A DNA stretch of 64,000 bases from Magnetococcales bacterium (GCA_015229045.1 JADGCJ010000003.1:43160-107159); one strand, 5' to 3'. Shown: positions 8,909 to 19,044, numbered from the stretch's first letter. Made by a program: numbers and translations. Notes: generated by a model from the letters alone, not told the origin.

Positions 8909-10696
8909 GTGAAAAGATTGTCGGCAGGGATTCCCCTTGTACGGTATCTTGTCGCAACACTTGTTCCAACACTTTTTATAATCGTTTCCGTTTATCATGA
9001 TATATCCAACCTGAACCAGGACATGGATTTGACAAGAACAGAGATGTCTGCTCTTGAAGAAATCATGACTTTGCATGAGGTTGTGCTTCACATGCAAAGG
9101 GTGCGCGGTCTTGCCCAGATTTATTCATATGAAAGAAATGACACATCCAGAAATGACGTCAACAGTCAATTCGGAATATTGGCAAGGACACTCGATGACA
9201 GCAATCGATCATCCTCACCCGAAGACTTCCATGATTTGAGATCTGTCATCAGGCGTGATTTCAACCCTGATGGATATTCGTCATCGCCAAGACATTTGTT
9301 CGACATCCACACACAATTGATCAGCAGGATTCAGGATATCATTCGGAGTACAGCCTTTCACACACACCTGTTTTTTGACGCGGATGCAACCATCTATAAC
9401 TTGAAGAGTCTGTTTTTAAGATACTATCCGGAGCTGGGAGAATCGGTGGGACGTCTGCGTGCGACGGTGGCCTCCATGTTGGCCTCGGGAGAATTTTTAA
9501 CCTCTGACCTGGTCAGAACCGGGGAGGTATTGGGTGGTGTCGACCACAGTCTCGAAAGGATCAAAGATATCCAGCGTTTTCTCGAAAGGGAGCCACCCTT
9601 TTCTCAGCCAGAGGTGCTGTGTTTCAACAAGGGGGTCGAACCGAACCTGGTCATCATCCTTAATTTCAGTCGTCTTCTGTTATCGGAACGTTTGATCAAT
9701 ACAGATCCCAAATATTTTTATTCCATCGTGACGGATGTGATTGACAAGAACATGACCTGCCACCGTCATCTATACGGAAAACTGCATGACATGCTCGCGG
9801 CCAGGCTTTCCCAGGTGCGTTTTGATCGCAATCTGACCCTGGGTTTCTCTCTGACGGCGATCCTGCTGATGATCGGTTTCATCACCGACTTTTACCGGCG
9901 CAATCAGCAAACTCTGATTGACCTGGTCAAAAGTCGAAAAGAGGTGGTGGTTGCCATGGAGAGCCTCAGAACTCACCGGGATCAATTGGCCTACGAACGG
10001 GACATTGTCGAAAGAACCCTGGAGAGGATCAATCAGACAACAGTGTTCGATCATGAAGGCGGCAATTGGCTTTCCATACCCATGGAGAGAATTGCCGGGG
10101 ATTTTTTATACTCTGCCACATGTCCCGATGGTGTCCGGTACTACATGCTGGGCGATTTTACCGGACATGGACTCCCCTCGGCCCTGGGAAGCCCCATGGT
10201 TGCGGATATCTTCCACACCATGACTCACAAAAATTTTTCCCCTCTCGCCATTCTGGCCGAGATCAATGCCAAATTGCACCGCAAGCTGCCCAAGCAATTG
10301 TATTTGGCAGCCGCCTTTTTCGCCTATGATCCAGGCCAAAGACGACTGACGATATGGAATTGTGGCATACCGGAGCTGCTGCATTTTCGTCAGGGAGAGT
10401 TTTATCGCGCCTATGCAGCCAATCATATCCCCCTGGGAATACTCCCGGAGCATGAACTCGAAACTGTGTCACAAGTTGCCGATATCATGGAAACGGATCG
10501 GGTTTATGTGTTTTCCGACGGATTGGTCGAGGCCCGGAACAGCCAGGGCGACATGTTGGGTATCGACAACCTGCGCAACTCCTTGAGCCGTATCCTGCAA
10601 GAAGCGCACCCCCTCCAGAGCATCCTCGATGAGGTACGACAATACCAATCCGGCCCCCAGTCCGATGACCTGACACTGCTGGAACTGGTGTTTTAA
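8909..10696 (+). CDS. membrane sensor SpoIIE/PP2C-type serine phosphatase
   Basis: Predicted inner-membrane signalling phosphatase of 595 residues. The GTG start follows AAAGGA by 7-8 bases. A transmembrane segment (about 9-29) leads to a roughly 270-residue periplasmic sensor with a helical LHEVVLHMQRVRGLAQIYSYE stretch that loosely recalls NIT-type sensor helices. A second transmembrane segment (about 305-330), a short coiled coil and a C-terminal PP2C/SpoIIE domain (about 385-595) follow. Metal-binding motifs are AGDF, GDFTGHGLPSA, SDGLVEA and SDDLTLLEL. No kinase or anti-sigma partner is adjacent. The base composition of the sensor part is more AT-rich than its neighbours. The ligand is unknown; nitrite/NO sensing is only suggested by the location. 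Confidence 0.85.
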   Translation: MKRLSAGIPLVRYLVATLVPTLFIIVSVYHDISNLNQDMDLTRTEMSALEEIMTLHEVVLHMQRVRGLAQIYSYERNDTSRNDVNSQFGILARTLDDSNRSSSPEDFHDLRSVIRRDFNPDGYSSSPRHLFDIHTQLISRIQDIIRSTAFHTHLFFDADATIYNLKSLFLRYYPELGESVGRLRATVASMLASGEFLTSDLVRTGEVLGGVDHSLERIKDIQRFLEREPPFSQPEVLCFNKGVEPNLVIILNFSRLLLSERLINTDPKYFYSIVTDVIDKNMTCHRHLYGKLHDMLAARLSQVRFDRNLTLGFSLTAILLMIGFITDFYRRNQQTLIDLVKSRKEVVVAMESLRTHRDQLAYERDIVERTLERINQTTVFDHEGGNWLSIPMERIAGDFLYSATCPDGVRYYMLGDFTGHGLPSALGSPMVADIFHTMTHKNFSPLAILAEINAKLHRKLPKQLYLAAAFFAYDPGQRRLTIWNCGIPELLHFRQGEFYRAYAANHIPLGILPEHELETVSQVADIMETDRVYVFSDGLVEARNSQGDMLGIDNLRNSLSRILQEAHPLQSILDEVRQYQSGPQSDDLTLLELVF

Positions 10697-10821
10697 TCGC
10701 AGGCAAGCCTGGCAACGCGGCGAAAAATCCAAAAAAGGGATTGCATTGGTGAAAAAATGGACTAGATTGGCGGGATCGTGCTTTTGACGTGATGGGTCTG
10801 GTGTGGAGGCAACCCTGAGTC

Positions 10822-11256
10822 ATGGATAATTTGATCAAACCCACGACCTTTGCCATGCTTTTGGTCGCTTTGGGAACCATTGTGGCCATCATCTTTTGGC
10901 GTTTGCATGGCGATGTCATGGTCGGACGGCGGCTGGTGGAAAATCACTGCGGCGTCTGCCACGATGTCACCCCGGAAAAAAAGAATGAAAAGGGCCCCTT
11001 TCTGTGGGGCATCGTCAATCGGCCTGTTGGCGCCGCCCAGGGCTACAAATACAGCCAGGCCTTCATGAAACATACCCAGGAACACCCCTTCATCTGGACC
11101 GAGGATAATTTAAACCGTTTTCTGACCAATCCCCAGCAGTTCATCCCCAACGTTCGCATGTCCGAACACCGGATCGAAAACCAGATCTCCTTCGACGGCA
11201 TCGAAGATCCGGCCAATCGCCGCGACCTGATCGCCTATCTGAAGAGGTTGCAATAG
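10822..11256 (+). CDS. membrane-anchored class I cytochrome c
   Basis: c2-like electron carrier of 144 residues tethered by an N-terminal transmembrane anchor (about 9-26) with no clear cleavage site. The heme site is CGVCH (43-47). GPFLWGIVNRPVG, YSQAF and WTEDNLNRFLTNPQQFIPN are typical of cytochrome c2/CycM, and the following VRM supplies the likely Met ligand. It could carry electrons from the bc1 complex to NirS or to an oxidase; its position after the nir cluster supports but does not prove the first. Confidence 0.85.
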   Translation: MDNLIKPTTFAMLLVALGTIVAIIFWRLHGDVMVGRRLVENHCGVCHDVTPEKKNEKGPFLWGIVNRPVGAAQGYKYSQAFMKHTQEHPFIWTEDNLNRFLTNPQQFIPNVRMSEHRIENQISFDGIEDPANRRDLIAYLKRLQ

Positions 11257-11298
11257 CAGGGTTCTTACCAACACTCCACCTGACAGACCAACCCCGGC

Positions 11299-14200
11299 AT
11301 GAAGCCCGCAGACCTCTCCAGACTGTTTTGGGACATCATCCAGCCGCTTCTGGAAAAAAAACCGCCCCCGTTTCCCGGGCTGTCCGGTCTTTCCGGCAGT
11401 TCGTTGTCGTGGGTGGCATCCCTCCTGGCACGCAGCCAGAAAAAACCTTTGGTTTTGATCGTCAACTCTGCCACCCGGGCGGAGACTGTCTACAGGGAGT
11501 TGCTCTTTTTCCTGCAAAAAGCCATCCCTTCACCGGAACTTCTTCTGTTTCCGGCCTGGGAGATCCTCCCCTTTGAACCCCTCTCCCCGTTTGGTCCGCT
11601 GGTTGGGGAGCGCATCGCCTCTCTGTACCGCCTGACCCAACTGTGTGGTCTCGGGCCCGTTCAGATCGGCGATGAGGATGGCGACAGATCCGGTATTGTC
11701 ATCACCACGGTCAATGCCCTCCTGCAACGCTTGATTCCGGCGTCCGTTTTGGCCACGCATGGGTTTACCATTGCGGTGGGGGACCGGATCGATCTTCCCT
11801 CCTTTCGGACCTTTTTGACCGAGGCCGGTTATCGAACCGCATCCCAGGTCGCCGAAGCCGGAGAGTTTGCCGTGCGTGGCGGCATCCTGGACTTTCACCC
11901 CCCCGGTCACGAAGAGGCGGTGCGTATCGAACTGTTTGGCGACACCGTCGAAACGATGCGCCTTTTCGATCCGGTGACGCAACGTTCGACCGACGACATT
12001 CCCCGCATCCGCGCCCTGCCCGTCCGGGAGGTGATCCTCAACGAAGAGACCATCAGCCACTTTCGCACCCAATATCGCAGCCACTTTGGTGTCGGTGCCG
12101 CCGATCATGAAATCTATCGCCAGATTTCACAAGCCATCCCCTATCCGGGCATGGAACAGTATCTGCCCCTGTTCTACGACAAAACGGCCACGCTCTTCGA
12201 CTACCTGCCGGAAGGAACCCTCTTTTTTCTCGACCCCGAGTTCGACTCTTTGGTCAACGAACGCCACAGGGAGATCATGGAACGTTTTTCCATGGCCCAG
12301 GAAGAAAGACACCCCTGCATTCCCGCACACCTGTTCTACCTGCCACCGGAGGCGTTGCCGGGTCTTTTCGCCCGCTTTCCGGTCCTGACCCTGCGCCATG
12401 GCGATCAACCGACGGAGCATCACCACCTCAGCTTCGGCTTTGAGTTGATCCCGGAGTTTTTTCGCGGCTTCGAGGCGGAGACCAGGCCGGTCATGGAAAA
12501 GGTCGCCGATTATCTGCACCAGCTCTGGAGCGAGGACGTCCGGGTCGGCATGGTGGTGCGCACCATCGGCCAAAAAGAGCGCCTGCGCGAGTTGCTGGAA
12601 GACAAAAAACTGCGCGTCAAGGACATCCCTGATTGGGAGGCCATGCTCAACGCCACCCCGGGCACGGTCTATCTTGCGGTCGGGGATCTCGTCGACTGCT
12701 TCCTGCACCGGCGTCTGCGTCTGGCCATCATCACGGAGGAGGCCATTTTTGGTCTGCGTGTCCGGCGCCGTCAGCTCGATCAACGCTATCTGGATCAACT
12801 GATCGCCGGTTTCGCGGAGCTCAACGATGGCGACCTCGTCGTCCACGCCGACCATGGCATCGGCCGCTTCGGCGGACTGGTCACCCTTGCGGTGGGACCG
12901 ATCAAAAACGATTTTCTGGTCATTCTCTACGCCGATGATGACAAACTCTACGTCCCGGTAGAAAACCTCGACCGGGTCGGCAAATACTCCGGAGGCGAAA
13001 ACGCCGTCCTGGATAAACTGGGCAGCGGCAAGTGGGAAAAGATCACCCAACGGGCCAGAATCCGCATCATGGAGATGGCCTCCGAACTGGTGCAACTCCA
13101 GGCCTTGCGCGCCTCCCAGCAGGGTTTTGCCTTCTCACCTCCGGACCCTCTGTATCAGGAGTTCGCCGCCTCTTTTCCCTTTGAAGAGACCCCCGACCAG
13201 GCCCAGGCGATCCAGACCGTGCTGGAAGACATGGCATCCAGAAAACCCATGGACCGACTGGTCTGCGGCGACGTCGGCTTTGGCAAAACCGAGGTTGCCC
13301 TGCGCGCCACTTTCAGGGCGGTCATGGATGGCAAGCAGGTGGCCGTCCTGGTCCCTACCACCATCCTGGCACAACAACACTTCGATACCTTTTCCCGCCG
13401 ACTCGCCCCCTATCCGGTGCGCGTGGCGTTGCTCTCCCGTTTTCGCACCCCGGCCCAGCAGAAGGCCTCCATTCACGATCTGGCCGAGGGGAATGTGGAG
13501 GTGGTCATCGGGACTCATCGTCTGTTGCAGGATGATATCCGCTTCAAGGATCTGGGATTGTTGATCGTCGATGAGGAGCAACGTTTCGGCGTGGTCCACA
13601 AAGAGCAGATCAAAAAAATGCGGGCCACCCTGGATATCCTCACCCTGACCGCCACCCCCATCCCCCGCACCCTGAATCTGGCCATGTCGGGTGTGCGCGA
13701 CATCTCCATCATCGCCTCGCCGCCCACCAACCGGCTGGCCATCCGCACCATTGTCACCCAGTTTGATCGCCAAAAAGTCCGCGAAGCCATTCTCCGGGAG
13801 ATCTATCGGGGCGGGCAGGTTTTTTATTTATTCAACCGGGTCCAGGAGATCGACAAGGCTGCCACCACGATCACCGAACTGGTGCCCGAGGCCAAGGTGG
13901 GCGTCGCCCACGGCCAAATGCGGGAGAGCCGTCTGGAACGGGTCATGATGTCCTTCTACCGCCAGGAGTTCAACGTCCTGGTCTGTACCACGATCATTGA
14001 AAATGGCGTCGATATTCCGTCAGCCAACACCATCATCATTCATCGGGCGGACAAATTTGGTCTTGGCCAGCTGCATCAGCTGCGCGGACGGGTCGGCCGC
14101 TCACGCCATCGCGCCTACGCCTATCTCCTGATCCCCCCGCCTCAGTCTCTCACCGTCGATGCCCAGAAACGCCTGGAAGCCATCGAAAATCTTGGTGATC

Positions 14201-14862
14201 TCGGAGCCGGTTTCATGCTGGCCACCCATGACCTGGAGATCCGGGGTGCCGGCAACATCCTGGGTGATGAGCAATCCGGCGAGATTCGCGAAGTGGGCTT
14301 CGATCTCTATCACCAGATGCTGCGCGAAGCCATCACCGCCCTCAAGGCCAACCCCACCGGCGAACAGGCCACCGACTCCCCACAAGAGATCTCCACCATC
14401 ATCAACCTGCATCTTTCGACATATATTCCGGAGAATTACATCCCCAACGTGCATCAACGGCTCTCCATGTACAAACGCATCGCCCAACTGGCCACGCTGG
14501 ACGAGATTCTCGATATGCGCAATGAACTGGTTGATCGTTTCGGTCCCCTGCCCGACTCGGTGGACAATCTGCTGAAAATTTTGCGCATCAAGGGTTTGTG
14601 TCGCATCATGAAAATCACCAAACTGGAAGCCGGTCCCAAAGGGGGCGTCATTCACTTCCATACCGAACCCAACATTGAACCGTCGGCCATCCTGGTGATG
14701 TTGCAAGAGGGGAGCGGCAATATCCGTTTCAATCAAAAAAACCGTACCCTGAGCCTGAAAAATCGCGACTGGGACGATACCACCCGCCGTTTGACAGAGC
14801 TGCGGCAAGCCCTCGAAAGCCTTTTGCCGCATGCCCCCCATCCACCAGCGACGCAGCGATGA
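11299..14862 (+). CDS. mfd: transcription-repair coupling factor Mfd
   Basis: DNA translocase of 1187 residues that removes stalled RNA polymerase and recruits UvrA. UvrB-homology modules occupy the first 350 or so residues. The RNA polymerase-interacting domain (about 500-580) includes NDGDLVVHADHGIGRFGGL. The superfamily 2 helicase core has Walker A GDVGFGKTE (near 656), DEEQ (near 757) and TATPIPRTL. The last 150 residues form the C-terminal regulatory domain. Length is normal. It is followed by a bidirectional terminator and is unrelated to the nir genes upstream. Confidence 0.97.
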   Translation: MKPADLSRLFWDIIQPLLEKKPPPFPGLSGLSGSSLSWVASLLARSQKKPLVLIVNSATRAETVYRELLFFLQKAIPSPELLLFPAWEILPFEPLSPFGPLVGERIASLYRLTQLCGLGPVQIGDEDGDRSGIVITTVNALLQRLIPASVLATHGFTIAVGDRIDLPSFRTFLTEAGYRTASQVAEAGEFAVRGGILDFHPPGHEEAVRIELFGDTVETMRLFDPVTQRSTDDIPRIRALPVREVILNEETISHFRTQYRSHFGVGAADHEIYRQISQAIPYPGMEQYLPLFYDKTATLFDYLPEGTLFFLDPEFDSLVNERHREIMERFSMAQEERHPCIPAHLFYLPPEALPGLFARFPVLTLRHGDQPTEHHHLSFGFELIPEFFRGFEAETRPVMEKVADYLHQLWSEDVRVGMVVRTIGQKERLRELLEDKKLRVKDIPDWEAMLNATPGTVYLAVGDLVDCFLHRRLRLAIITEEAIFGLRVRRRQLDQRYLDQLIAGFAELNDGDLVVHADHGIGRFGGLVTLAVGPIKNDFLVILYADDDKLYVPVENLDRVGKYSGGENAVLDKLGSGKWEKITQRARIRIMEMASELVQLQALRASQQGFAFSPPDPLYQEFAASFPFEETPDQAQAIQTVLEDMASRKPMDRLVCGDVGFGKTEVALRATFRAVMDGKQVAVLVPTTILAQQHFDTFSRRLAPYPVRVALLSRFRTPAQQKASIHDLAEGNVEVVIGTHRLLQDDIRFKDLGLLIVDEEQRFGVVHKEQIKKMRATLDILTLTATPIPRTLNLAMSGVRDISIIASPPTNRLAIRTIVTQFDRQKVREAILREIYRGGQVFYLFNRVQEIDKAATTITELVPEAKVGVAHGQMRESRLERVMMSFYRQEFNVLVCTTIIENGVDIPSANTIIIHRADKFGLGQLHQLRGRVGRSRHRAYAYLLIPPPQSLTVDAQKRLEAIENLGDLGAGFMLATHDLEIRGAGNILGDEQSGEIREVGFDLYHQMLREAITALKANPTGEQATDSPQEISTIINLHLSTYIPENYIPNVHQRLSMYKRIAQLATLDEILDMRNELVDRFGPLPDSVDNLLKILRIKGLCRIMKITKLEAGPKGGVIHFHTEPNIEPSAILVMLQEGSGNIRFNQKNRTLSLKNRDWDDTTRRLTELRQALESLLPHAPHPPATQR

Positions 14863-14868
14863 ACGAAA

Positions 14869-14900
14869 AAGGCCACTCTCATGGTGGCCTTAAGTCTTTG
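14869..14900. terminator. bidirectional Rho-independent terminator between mfd and tRNA-Asn
   Basis: AAGGCCAC (14869-14876) and GTGGCCTT (14884-14891) form an 8-bp stem with a 7-base loop. A T-rich tail follows on the + strand for mfd. On the - strand the stem is followed by TTTTTC, which suits the convergent tRNA-Asn gene. Confidence 0.9.
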
Positions 14901-14907
14901 TTTTATT

Positions 14908-14983
14908 TGGCTCCCCGGGCCGGACTCGAACCAGCGACCCAGTGGTTAACAGCCACTTGCTCTGCCAACTGAGCTACCGGGGA
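14908..14983 (-). tRNA. tRNA-Asn (GTT)
   Basis: 76-base cloverleaf on the minus strand with acceptor TCCCCGG/CCGGGGA, D-arm AGCTCAGTTGGCAGAGC, anticodon loop CTGTTAA with GTT, T-arm GGTTCGAGTCC and an encoded CCA. It is a single-gene transcription unit with its own promoter (15008-15036) and the shared terminator. Confidence 0.97.
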
Positions 14984-15007
14984 ACACGAGATCGTGCAGT
15001 GGGCGAC

Positions 15008-15036
15008 AAGGTAACGGCTTTCCTGGCTTGGGTCAA
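15008..15036 (-). promoter_or_regulatory. sigma-70 promoter of tRNA-Asn
   Basis: On the minus strand, -35 TTGACC (15036-15031) and -10 TACCTT (15013-15008) are separated by 17 bases, about 25 bases before the tRNA 5' end. Confidence 0.7.
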
Positions 15037-15078
15037 GTCTCTGGCTTGGCTCGGGGTAAAAAAACCCTGACAGTGGAT

Positions 15079-15861
15079 CTATTCCACACTCAGCCTGAGC
15101 GTGACCCTGGTCCCAATCCCGGCCTGGAAACGCGCGGCGGCGTTCCCCTGATTGACAACCACCTCCATGGTACCAAAACCACCGGCCACCAGACCCACTT
15201 CACCGACCTGCAAGTCGGAGAATGTGGCGACCTGGACGCCGCATGGCTGACCATCCAGCCACCCCACAACCGGAATGCCGACAATTTCGCTCGCCGGTAA
15301 TCCCGTCACCAGATTGCCAAAACGATCGACGAGCATGACGCGCGTTTCCCATTGATTTTGGGAACTCTGCTCCCAGTCCCGAATCGCCAGACGCTTCGGA
15401 TCACTGATGAGGTGTCCCAATTGTCCGGGTTCAAGGCCATCGAGGAGTCGCCCCACCACGGGCGCCATGACATCGCGACCCTGGAAGGTCGCACTGGCCC
15501 CAGAGAAAGACTCAAGATCAAGGGCATAAACCAGGGAGTCCTCACGCAATAGAAACGGTTCGAGAAGCCCGTTGTCAGGACCGACAGCGACCATGCCCCC
15601 GGATTGGACCAGGAGAATCCGTCTTTGACCACCAACACCAGGGTCTACTACACAGAGCCAGATCGCAGGATAAGGCATGTAGCGCATGGTCCGACCCATC
15701 ATCCATGCTCCAACATGAACGGCAAAAGGAGGAACGTCGTGATAAAGGTCAATGCAGCGCAGATTGGGACAATGCCGATGGAGAACCCCCTTGATCTGGC
15801 CCACATAGGGATCGGCACTCCCAAAATCCGTTATCAAGACAATCGGCGGTTGACCTGCCAT
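15079..15861 (-). CDS. SAM hydroxide adenosyltransferase (DUF62) family protein
   Basis: 260-residue protein of the DUF62/fluorinase-like family. Members hydrolyse S-adenosylmethionine to adenosine and methionine, using water or hydroxide. Family motifs are ITDFGSADPYVGQIKG, VVDPGVGG, GPDNGLLEP, FQGRDVMAPVVG, DRFGNLVTG and the C-terminal GFGTMEVVVNQGNAA. The start at 15861 is preceded by GGGGAGGGG; an upstream start at 15906 would run through the rplQ terminator. It lies just past that terminator, so it probably has separate expression. The physiological role of the family is unclear. Confidence 0.88.
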   Translation of the reverse strand: MAGQPPIVLITDFGSADPYVGQIKGVLHRHCPNLRCIDLYHDVPPFAVHVGAWMMGRTMRYMPYPAIWLCVVDPGVGGQRRILLVQSGGMVAVGPDNGLLEPFLLREDSLVYALDLESFSGASATFQGRDVMAPVVGRLLDGLEPGQLGHLISDPKRLAIRDWEQSSQNQWETRVMLVDRFGNLVTGLPASEIVGIPVVGWLDGQPCGVQVATFSDLQVGEVGLVAGGFGTMEVVVNQGNAAARFQAGIGTRVTLRLSVE

Positions 15862-15877
15862 CCCCTCCCCTCTCTCC

Positions 15878-15908
15878 AAAAAAAAAGGGCGGGAACATTG
15901 CCCCACCC
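15878..15908 (-). terminator. Rho-independent terminator after rplQ
   Basis: On the minus strand GGGTGGG (15908-15902) pairs with CCCGCCC (15893-15887), with one G-U, and nine T residues follow at 15886-15878. It marks the end of the long ribosomal protein/RNA polymerase block. Confidence 0.85.
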
Positions 15909-15944
15909 CTGCTGATACCCATCATGAAGAGATCATAACATCGA

Positions 15945-16343
15945 CTACTTGGCTTCGGTCGCCTTGCTGGAATCAGTCACCGCACTGGTACGCTCAACCA
16001 ATTCGATGAGAGACATGGCCGCGCAGTCCCCATAACGGAAGCGGGTTTTGAGCACCCGCGTATAACCGCCTTGTCGATTGCGATTCCGCTCGGCGAGATC
16101 GGAGAAGAGCTTATAGACGGCATCCTGGTTTTTGATTGTGCTCAATGCCAGACGCCTGGCATGCAGGTCGCCGCGCTTGCCGAGGGTGATCATGCGATCG
16201 GCATATCTCTTCAGCACCTTGGCCTTGGTATCGGTGGTCTCGATCCTTTCGTGGATAAAAAGACTACCCAGCAGGTTGCTGATCAAAGACTTGCGATGAG
16301 CGGAATCCCGATTCAACTTCCGAACACATTTGCGGTGTCTCAT
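15945..16343 (-). CDS. rplQ: 50S ribosomal protein L17
   Basis: 132 residues. It begins MRHRKCVRKLNRDSAHRK and contains NLLGSLFIHERIETT and the C-terminal GGYTRVLKTRFRYGD, all standard L17 features. L17 binds 23S rRNA near the exit tunnel. It is the last gene of the alpha operon, 13 bases after rpoA, as in most proteobacteria. A terminator follows about 40 bases past the stop. Confidence 0.98.
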   Translation of the reverse strand: MRHRKCVRKLNRDSAHRKSLISNLLGSLFIHERIETTDTKAKVLKRYADRMITLGKRGDLHARRLALSTIKNQDAVYKLFSDLAERNRNRQGGYTRVLKTRFRYGDCAAMSLIELVERTSAVTDSSKATEAK

Positions 16344-16356
16344 GCGTGGAACCTTC

Positions 16357-17376
16357 CTAGAAGTTATCTTCCTCGAATTGCCGGGAGAGATCTTCGATAT
16401 TCTCGGGCGGCCAGTTGTCCAGGGTCATACCCAGATGGAGGTCCATCTCTTCCAGGACTTCTTTTATTTCATTCAAGGACTTACGACCGAAATTGGGTGT
16501 TTTCAACATTTCAGCTTCGGTCTTTTGCACCAAGTCGCCGATATAGACGATATCATCATTTTTCAAGCAATTGGCGGAGCGAACCGAGAGTTCAAGCTCG
16601 TCGACCTTGCGGAACAGATTGGGGTTCCAGCGCGGGCCTTTTTCCTCCTCTTTGGACTCCTTGATCGGAACCTCTTCGAAGTTGATAAAGGGGTTCAACT
16701 GATTTTGGAGAATTTTTGCCGCCAGGGCCAAGGCATCTTCGGGAGAGATGACACCGTTGGTCTCGATTTCCATGACCAGTTTGTCGTGGTCGGTCTGATG
16801 ACCGACACGGGCGTTCTCGACGCGATAGGCCACCCGTTTGACCGGGTTGAAGCTGGCATCGACCGGGATGTCACCGATGGCCGTCGGTTCATCTTCCCGG
16901 CCTTGCGCCGCACGCACATACCCTTTGCCGGCATTAACGGTCATTTCGATATCGAGCTTGCCACTCTTGTTCAGGGTGGCGATGTGGTGATCGGCGTTCA
17001 GGATGACGATATCGGAGCCACATTGAATCCTGGCCGCTGTGACCACGCCCTCGGCATCGGCCTTGAGGTACATGGTCTTGGGGCCATTGCCCTGCATTTT
17101 GATCGCCAGACCTTTGATATTGAGGATAATCTCGGTGACATCTTCCAGGACACCCGAGATGCTGGAAAACTCATGCAAAACACCCTCAATCCGAACCGAA
17201 GTGACAGCGGCCCCCTGGAGGGACGAAAGCAGGACACGGCGCAGGGCATTACCCAGGGTCGTACCGAAGCCCCGCTCCAGCGGCTCGGCGATCAGAGTGG
17301 CTCGTTGGGTGATATCACCATCACCAACGAGTTCGATGGTCCGGGGTTTTATCAGTTCTGTCCAGTTCCTATGCAT
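16357..17376 (-). CDS. rpoA: RNA polymerase subunit alpha
   Basis: 339 residues. The N-terminal assembly domain (about 1-235) includes [20 protein letters not shown], which nucleates polymerase assembly. The C-terminal domain (about 255-339) includes [16 protein letters not shown] and [14 protein letters not shown], the DNA- and activator-binding helices. Length is typical of alpha/magnetococcal-type proteins. It sits between rpsD and rplQ in the conserved alpha operon. Confidence 0.98.
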   Translation of the reverse strand: MHRNWTELIKPRTIELVGDGDITQRATLIAEPLERGFGTTLGNALRRVLLSSLQGAAVTSVRIEGVLHEFSSISGVLEDVTEIILNIKGLAIKMQGNGPKTMYLKADAEGVVTAARIQCGSDIVILNADHHIATLNKSGKLDIEMTVNAGKGYVRAAQGREDEPTAIGDIPVDASFNPVKRVAYRVENARVGHQTDHDKLVMEIETNGVISPEDALALAAKILQNQLNPFINFEEVPIKESKEEEKGPRWNPNLFRKVDELELSVRSANCLKNDDIVYIGDLVQKTEAEMLKTPNFGRKSLNEIKEVLEEMDLHLGMTLDNWPPENIEDLSRQFEEDNF

Positions 17377-17401
17377 CTAAGCTCCCCTGAACCCAGGTAA
17401 A

Positions 17402-18028
17402 TTATTTGGAATACAACTCAACGATGAGATTTTCGTTGATATCGGCGGGGAGGTCGCTTCGATCTGGAACGGACCGGAACACGCCGGTCATTTTCGCTGG
17501 ATCCAGTTCCAGCCAGGAGGGAATACCCCGGGAAGAGGATTTCTCCACGGCCGCCTTGATGCGCAGGTGCTCCTGGCACTTGGGTACAATGGCAATTTTA
17601 TCTCCGGGTTTCACCAGCAGAGAGGGGATATCGACTTTCCGATCATTAACCAGGATCTGTCGATGACGCACAATCTGTCTGGCTTCGCTGCGGGAGACGG
17701 AAAACCCGAGCCGAAAAACGACATTATCCAGACGGCGCTCCAGGAGCGTCAGCAGATTGTTCCCGGTGACGCCGCGCATGTTCTCGGCCTTTTTGAACAG
17801 GTTGTGAAACTGCCGTTCCAGAAGACCGTAGGTACGTTTGATTTTTTGTTTCTCGCGCAGGTGGATGCCGTAATCAGAAACTTTTCGCCGTCTCTGACCA
17901 TGCTGTCCGGGGATATAACTACGGCGCTCGATGGCGCATTTATCGGAGAAGCACTTTTCACCTTTCAGGAAGAGTTTGGTGGCTTCTCGCCGGCAGATTC
18001 GGCATTTGGATCCAAGGTAACGAGCCAT
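17402..18028 (-). CDS. rpsD: 30S ribosomal protein S4
   Basis: 208 residues. An N-terminal four-cysteine set (C9, C12, C26, C31 in [18 protein letters not shown] and the following FSDKC) marks the zinc-binding C+ form. [13 protein letters not shown] and the S4 RNA-binding segment [15 protein letters not shown] follow. S4 nucleates 30S assembly and in enterobacteria represses the alpha operon. It lies 32 bases after rpsK and 25 before rpoA. Confidence 0.98.
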   Translation of the reverse strand: MARYLGSKCRICRREATKLFLKGEKCFSDKCAIERRSYIPGQHGQRRRKVSDYGIHLREKQKIKRTYGLLERQFHNLFKKAENMRGVTGNNLLTLLERRLDNVVFRLGFSVSRSEARQIVRHRQILVNDRKVDIPSLLVKPGDKIAIVPKCQEHLRIKAAVEKSSSRGIPSWLELDPAKMTGVFRSVPDRSDLPADINENLIVELYSK

Positions 18029-18060
18029 TTGTCAGTCGTACTCCCGAAAGCAGTGTCAGT

Positions 18061-18456
18061 TCAGACGCGCCGACGCTTGGGCGGGCGGCACCCGTTGTGG
18101 GGGATCGGCGTTACATCCTGTACCGTGCCGATATTGAAGCCGATTGCGGCCAGGGCGCGCAATGCGGATTCGCGTCCGGATCCAGGTCCTTTCAAGCGGA
18201 CCTCCAGATTGCGCATGCCGTGTTCCATGGCTTTTTTCCCGGCGGCCTCGGCGGCCATCTGCGCGGCGAACGGGGTGGATTTCCGTGATCCTTTGAACCC
18301 CTGGGCACCAGCCGACCCCCAGGCCAGCACGTTCCCGGACGGATCGGTAATGGTAATCAGGGTATTGTTGAAGGTGGACTGGATATGGACGACACCGCTC
18401 GCGATATTTTTTCGTTCGCGTCGCCGAACGCGCACACCTTTTTGGACCTTGTTCAT
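18061..18456 (-). CDS. rpsK: 30S ribosomal protein S11
   Basis: 131 residues with [34 protein letters not shown] and the C-terminal [18 protein letters not shown], all characteristic of S11 on the 30S platform. It follows rpsM with a gap of only two bases, in the order rpsM-rpsK-rpsD-rpoA. Confidence 0.98.
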   Translation of the reverse strand: MNKVQKGVRVRRRERKNIASGVVHIQSTFNNTLITITDPSGNVLAWGSAGAQGFKGSRKSTPFAAQMAAEAAGKKAMEHGMRNLEVRLKGPGSGRESALRALAAIGFNIGTVQDVTPIPHNGCRPPKRRRV

Positions 18457-18458
18457 GG

Positions 18459-18830
18459 TCAGGCTCCTTTCTTCCCGGCGATCGGCTTACGGGGGCCTTT
18501 CCGGGTTCTGGCATTGGTGTGGGTTCTTTGACCCCGCACGGGCAAACCCCGACGATGGCGCAACCCCCTGTAGGTACCCAGGTCCATCAAGCGTTTGGTA
18601 TTCATCGCCACCTGGCGGCGCAGATCGCCTTCCACCGAGTGTTTGCTGTCGATAATGGTCCGAAGCTTGGCAACCTCGCCGTCGGAGAGTTGATGAACCC
18701 TCGTATCGGGCGAGATTCCAGCCTCGGCGATGATCTGCCGTGATAAATGACGCCCGACCCCATAAATATAGGTCAGGGCAATCTCTAGTCGCTTGTTGAC
18801 GGGAATATTGACTCCAGCAATTCGGGCCAC
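18459..18830 (-). CDS. rpsM: 30S ribosomal protein S13
   Basis: 123 residues starting [20 protein letters not shown], with [11 protein letters not shown] and the C-terminal [21 protein letters not shown]13 contacts the P-site tRNA and helix 38 of the large subunit. It is preceded by rpmJ with a 77-base spacer and nearly abuts rpsK. Confidence 0.98.
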   Translation of the reverse strand: MARIAGVNIPVNKRLEIALTYIYGVGRHLSRQIIAEAGISPDTRVHQLSDGEVAKLRTIIDSKHSVEGDLRRQVAMNTKRLMDLGTYRGLRHRRGLPVRGQRTHTNARTRKGPRKPIAGKKGA

Positions 18831-18907
18831 TTCTCAACCTCCGGGGGGACAGACCTTTCAGGCAACGCGAACCCGCAACCATTTCGGGCTCCGTATTCCT
18901 GAATTAA

Positions 18908-19024
18908 TCAGCCTTGCTTTTGTTTGTGCTTGGGATGCTTGCTGCAAATGACCCGCACCACACCTCTTCTGCGAATCACCTTGCAATCCTTGCACATGAT
19001 CTTGACCGATGCGCGGACTTTCAT
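18908..19024 (-). CDS. rpmJ: 50S ribosomal protein L36
   Basis: 38 residues: it starts [20 protein letters not shown] and ends [12 protein letters not shown]. Cysteines 11, 14 and 27 with His30 give the zinc-binding C+ type. The ATG is at 19024. It sits in its usual place before rpsM, but the 239-base spacer to secY is long and holds a repeat element. infA, adk and map are not between secY and rpmJ. Confidence 0.95.
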   Translation of the reverse strand: MKVRASVKIMCKDCKVIRRRGVVRVICSKHPKHKQKQG

Positions 19025-19044
19025 GTTACCACTCCTGCGTTATT

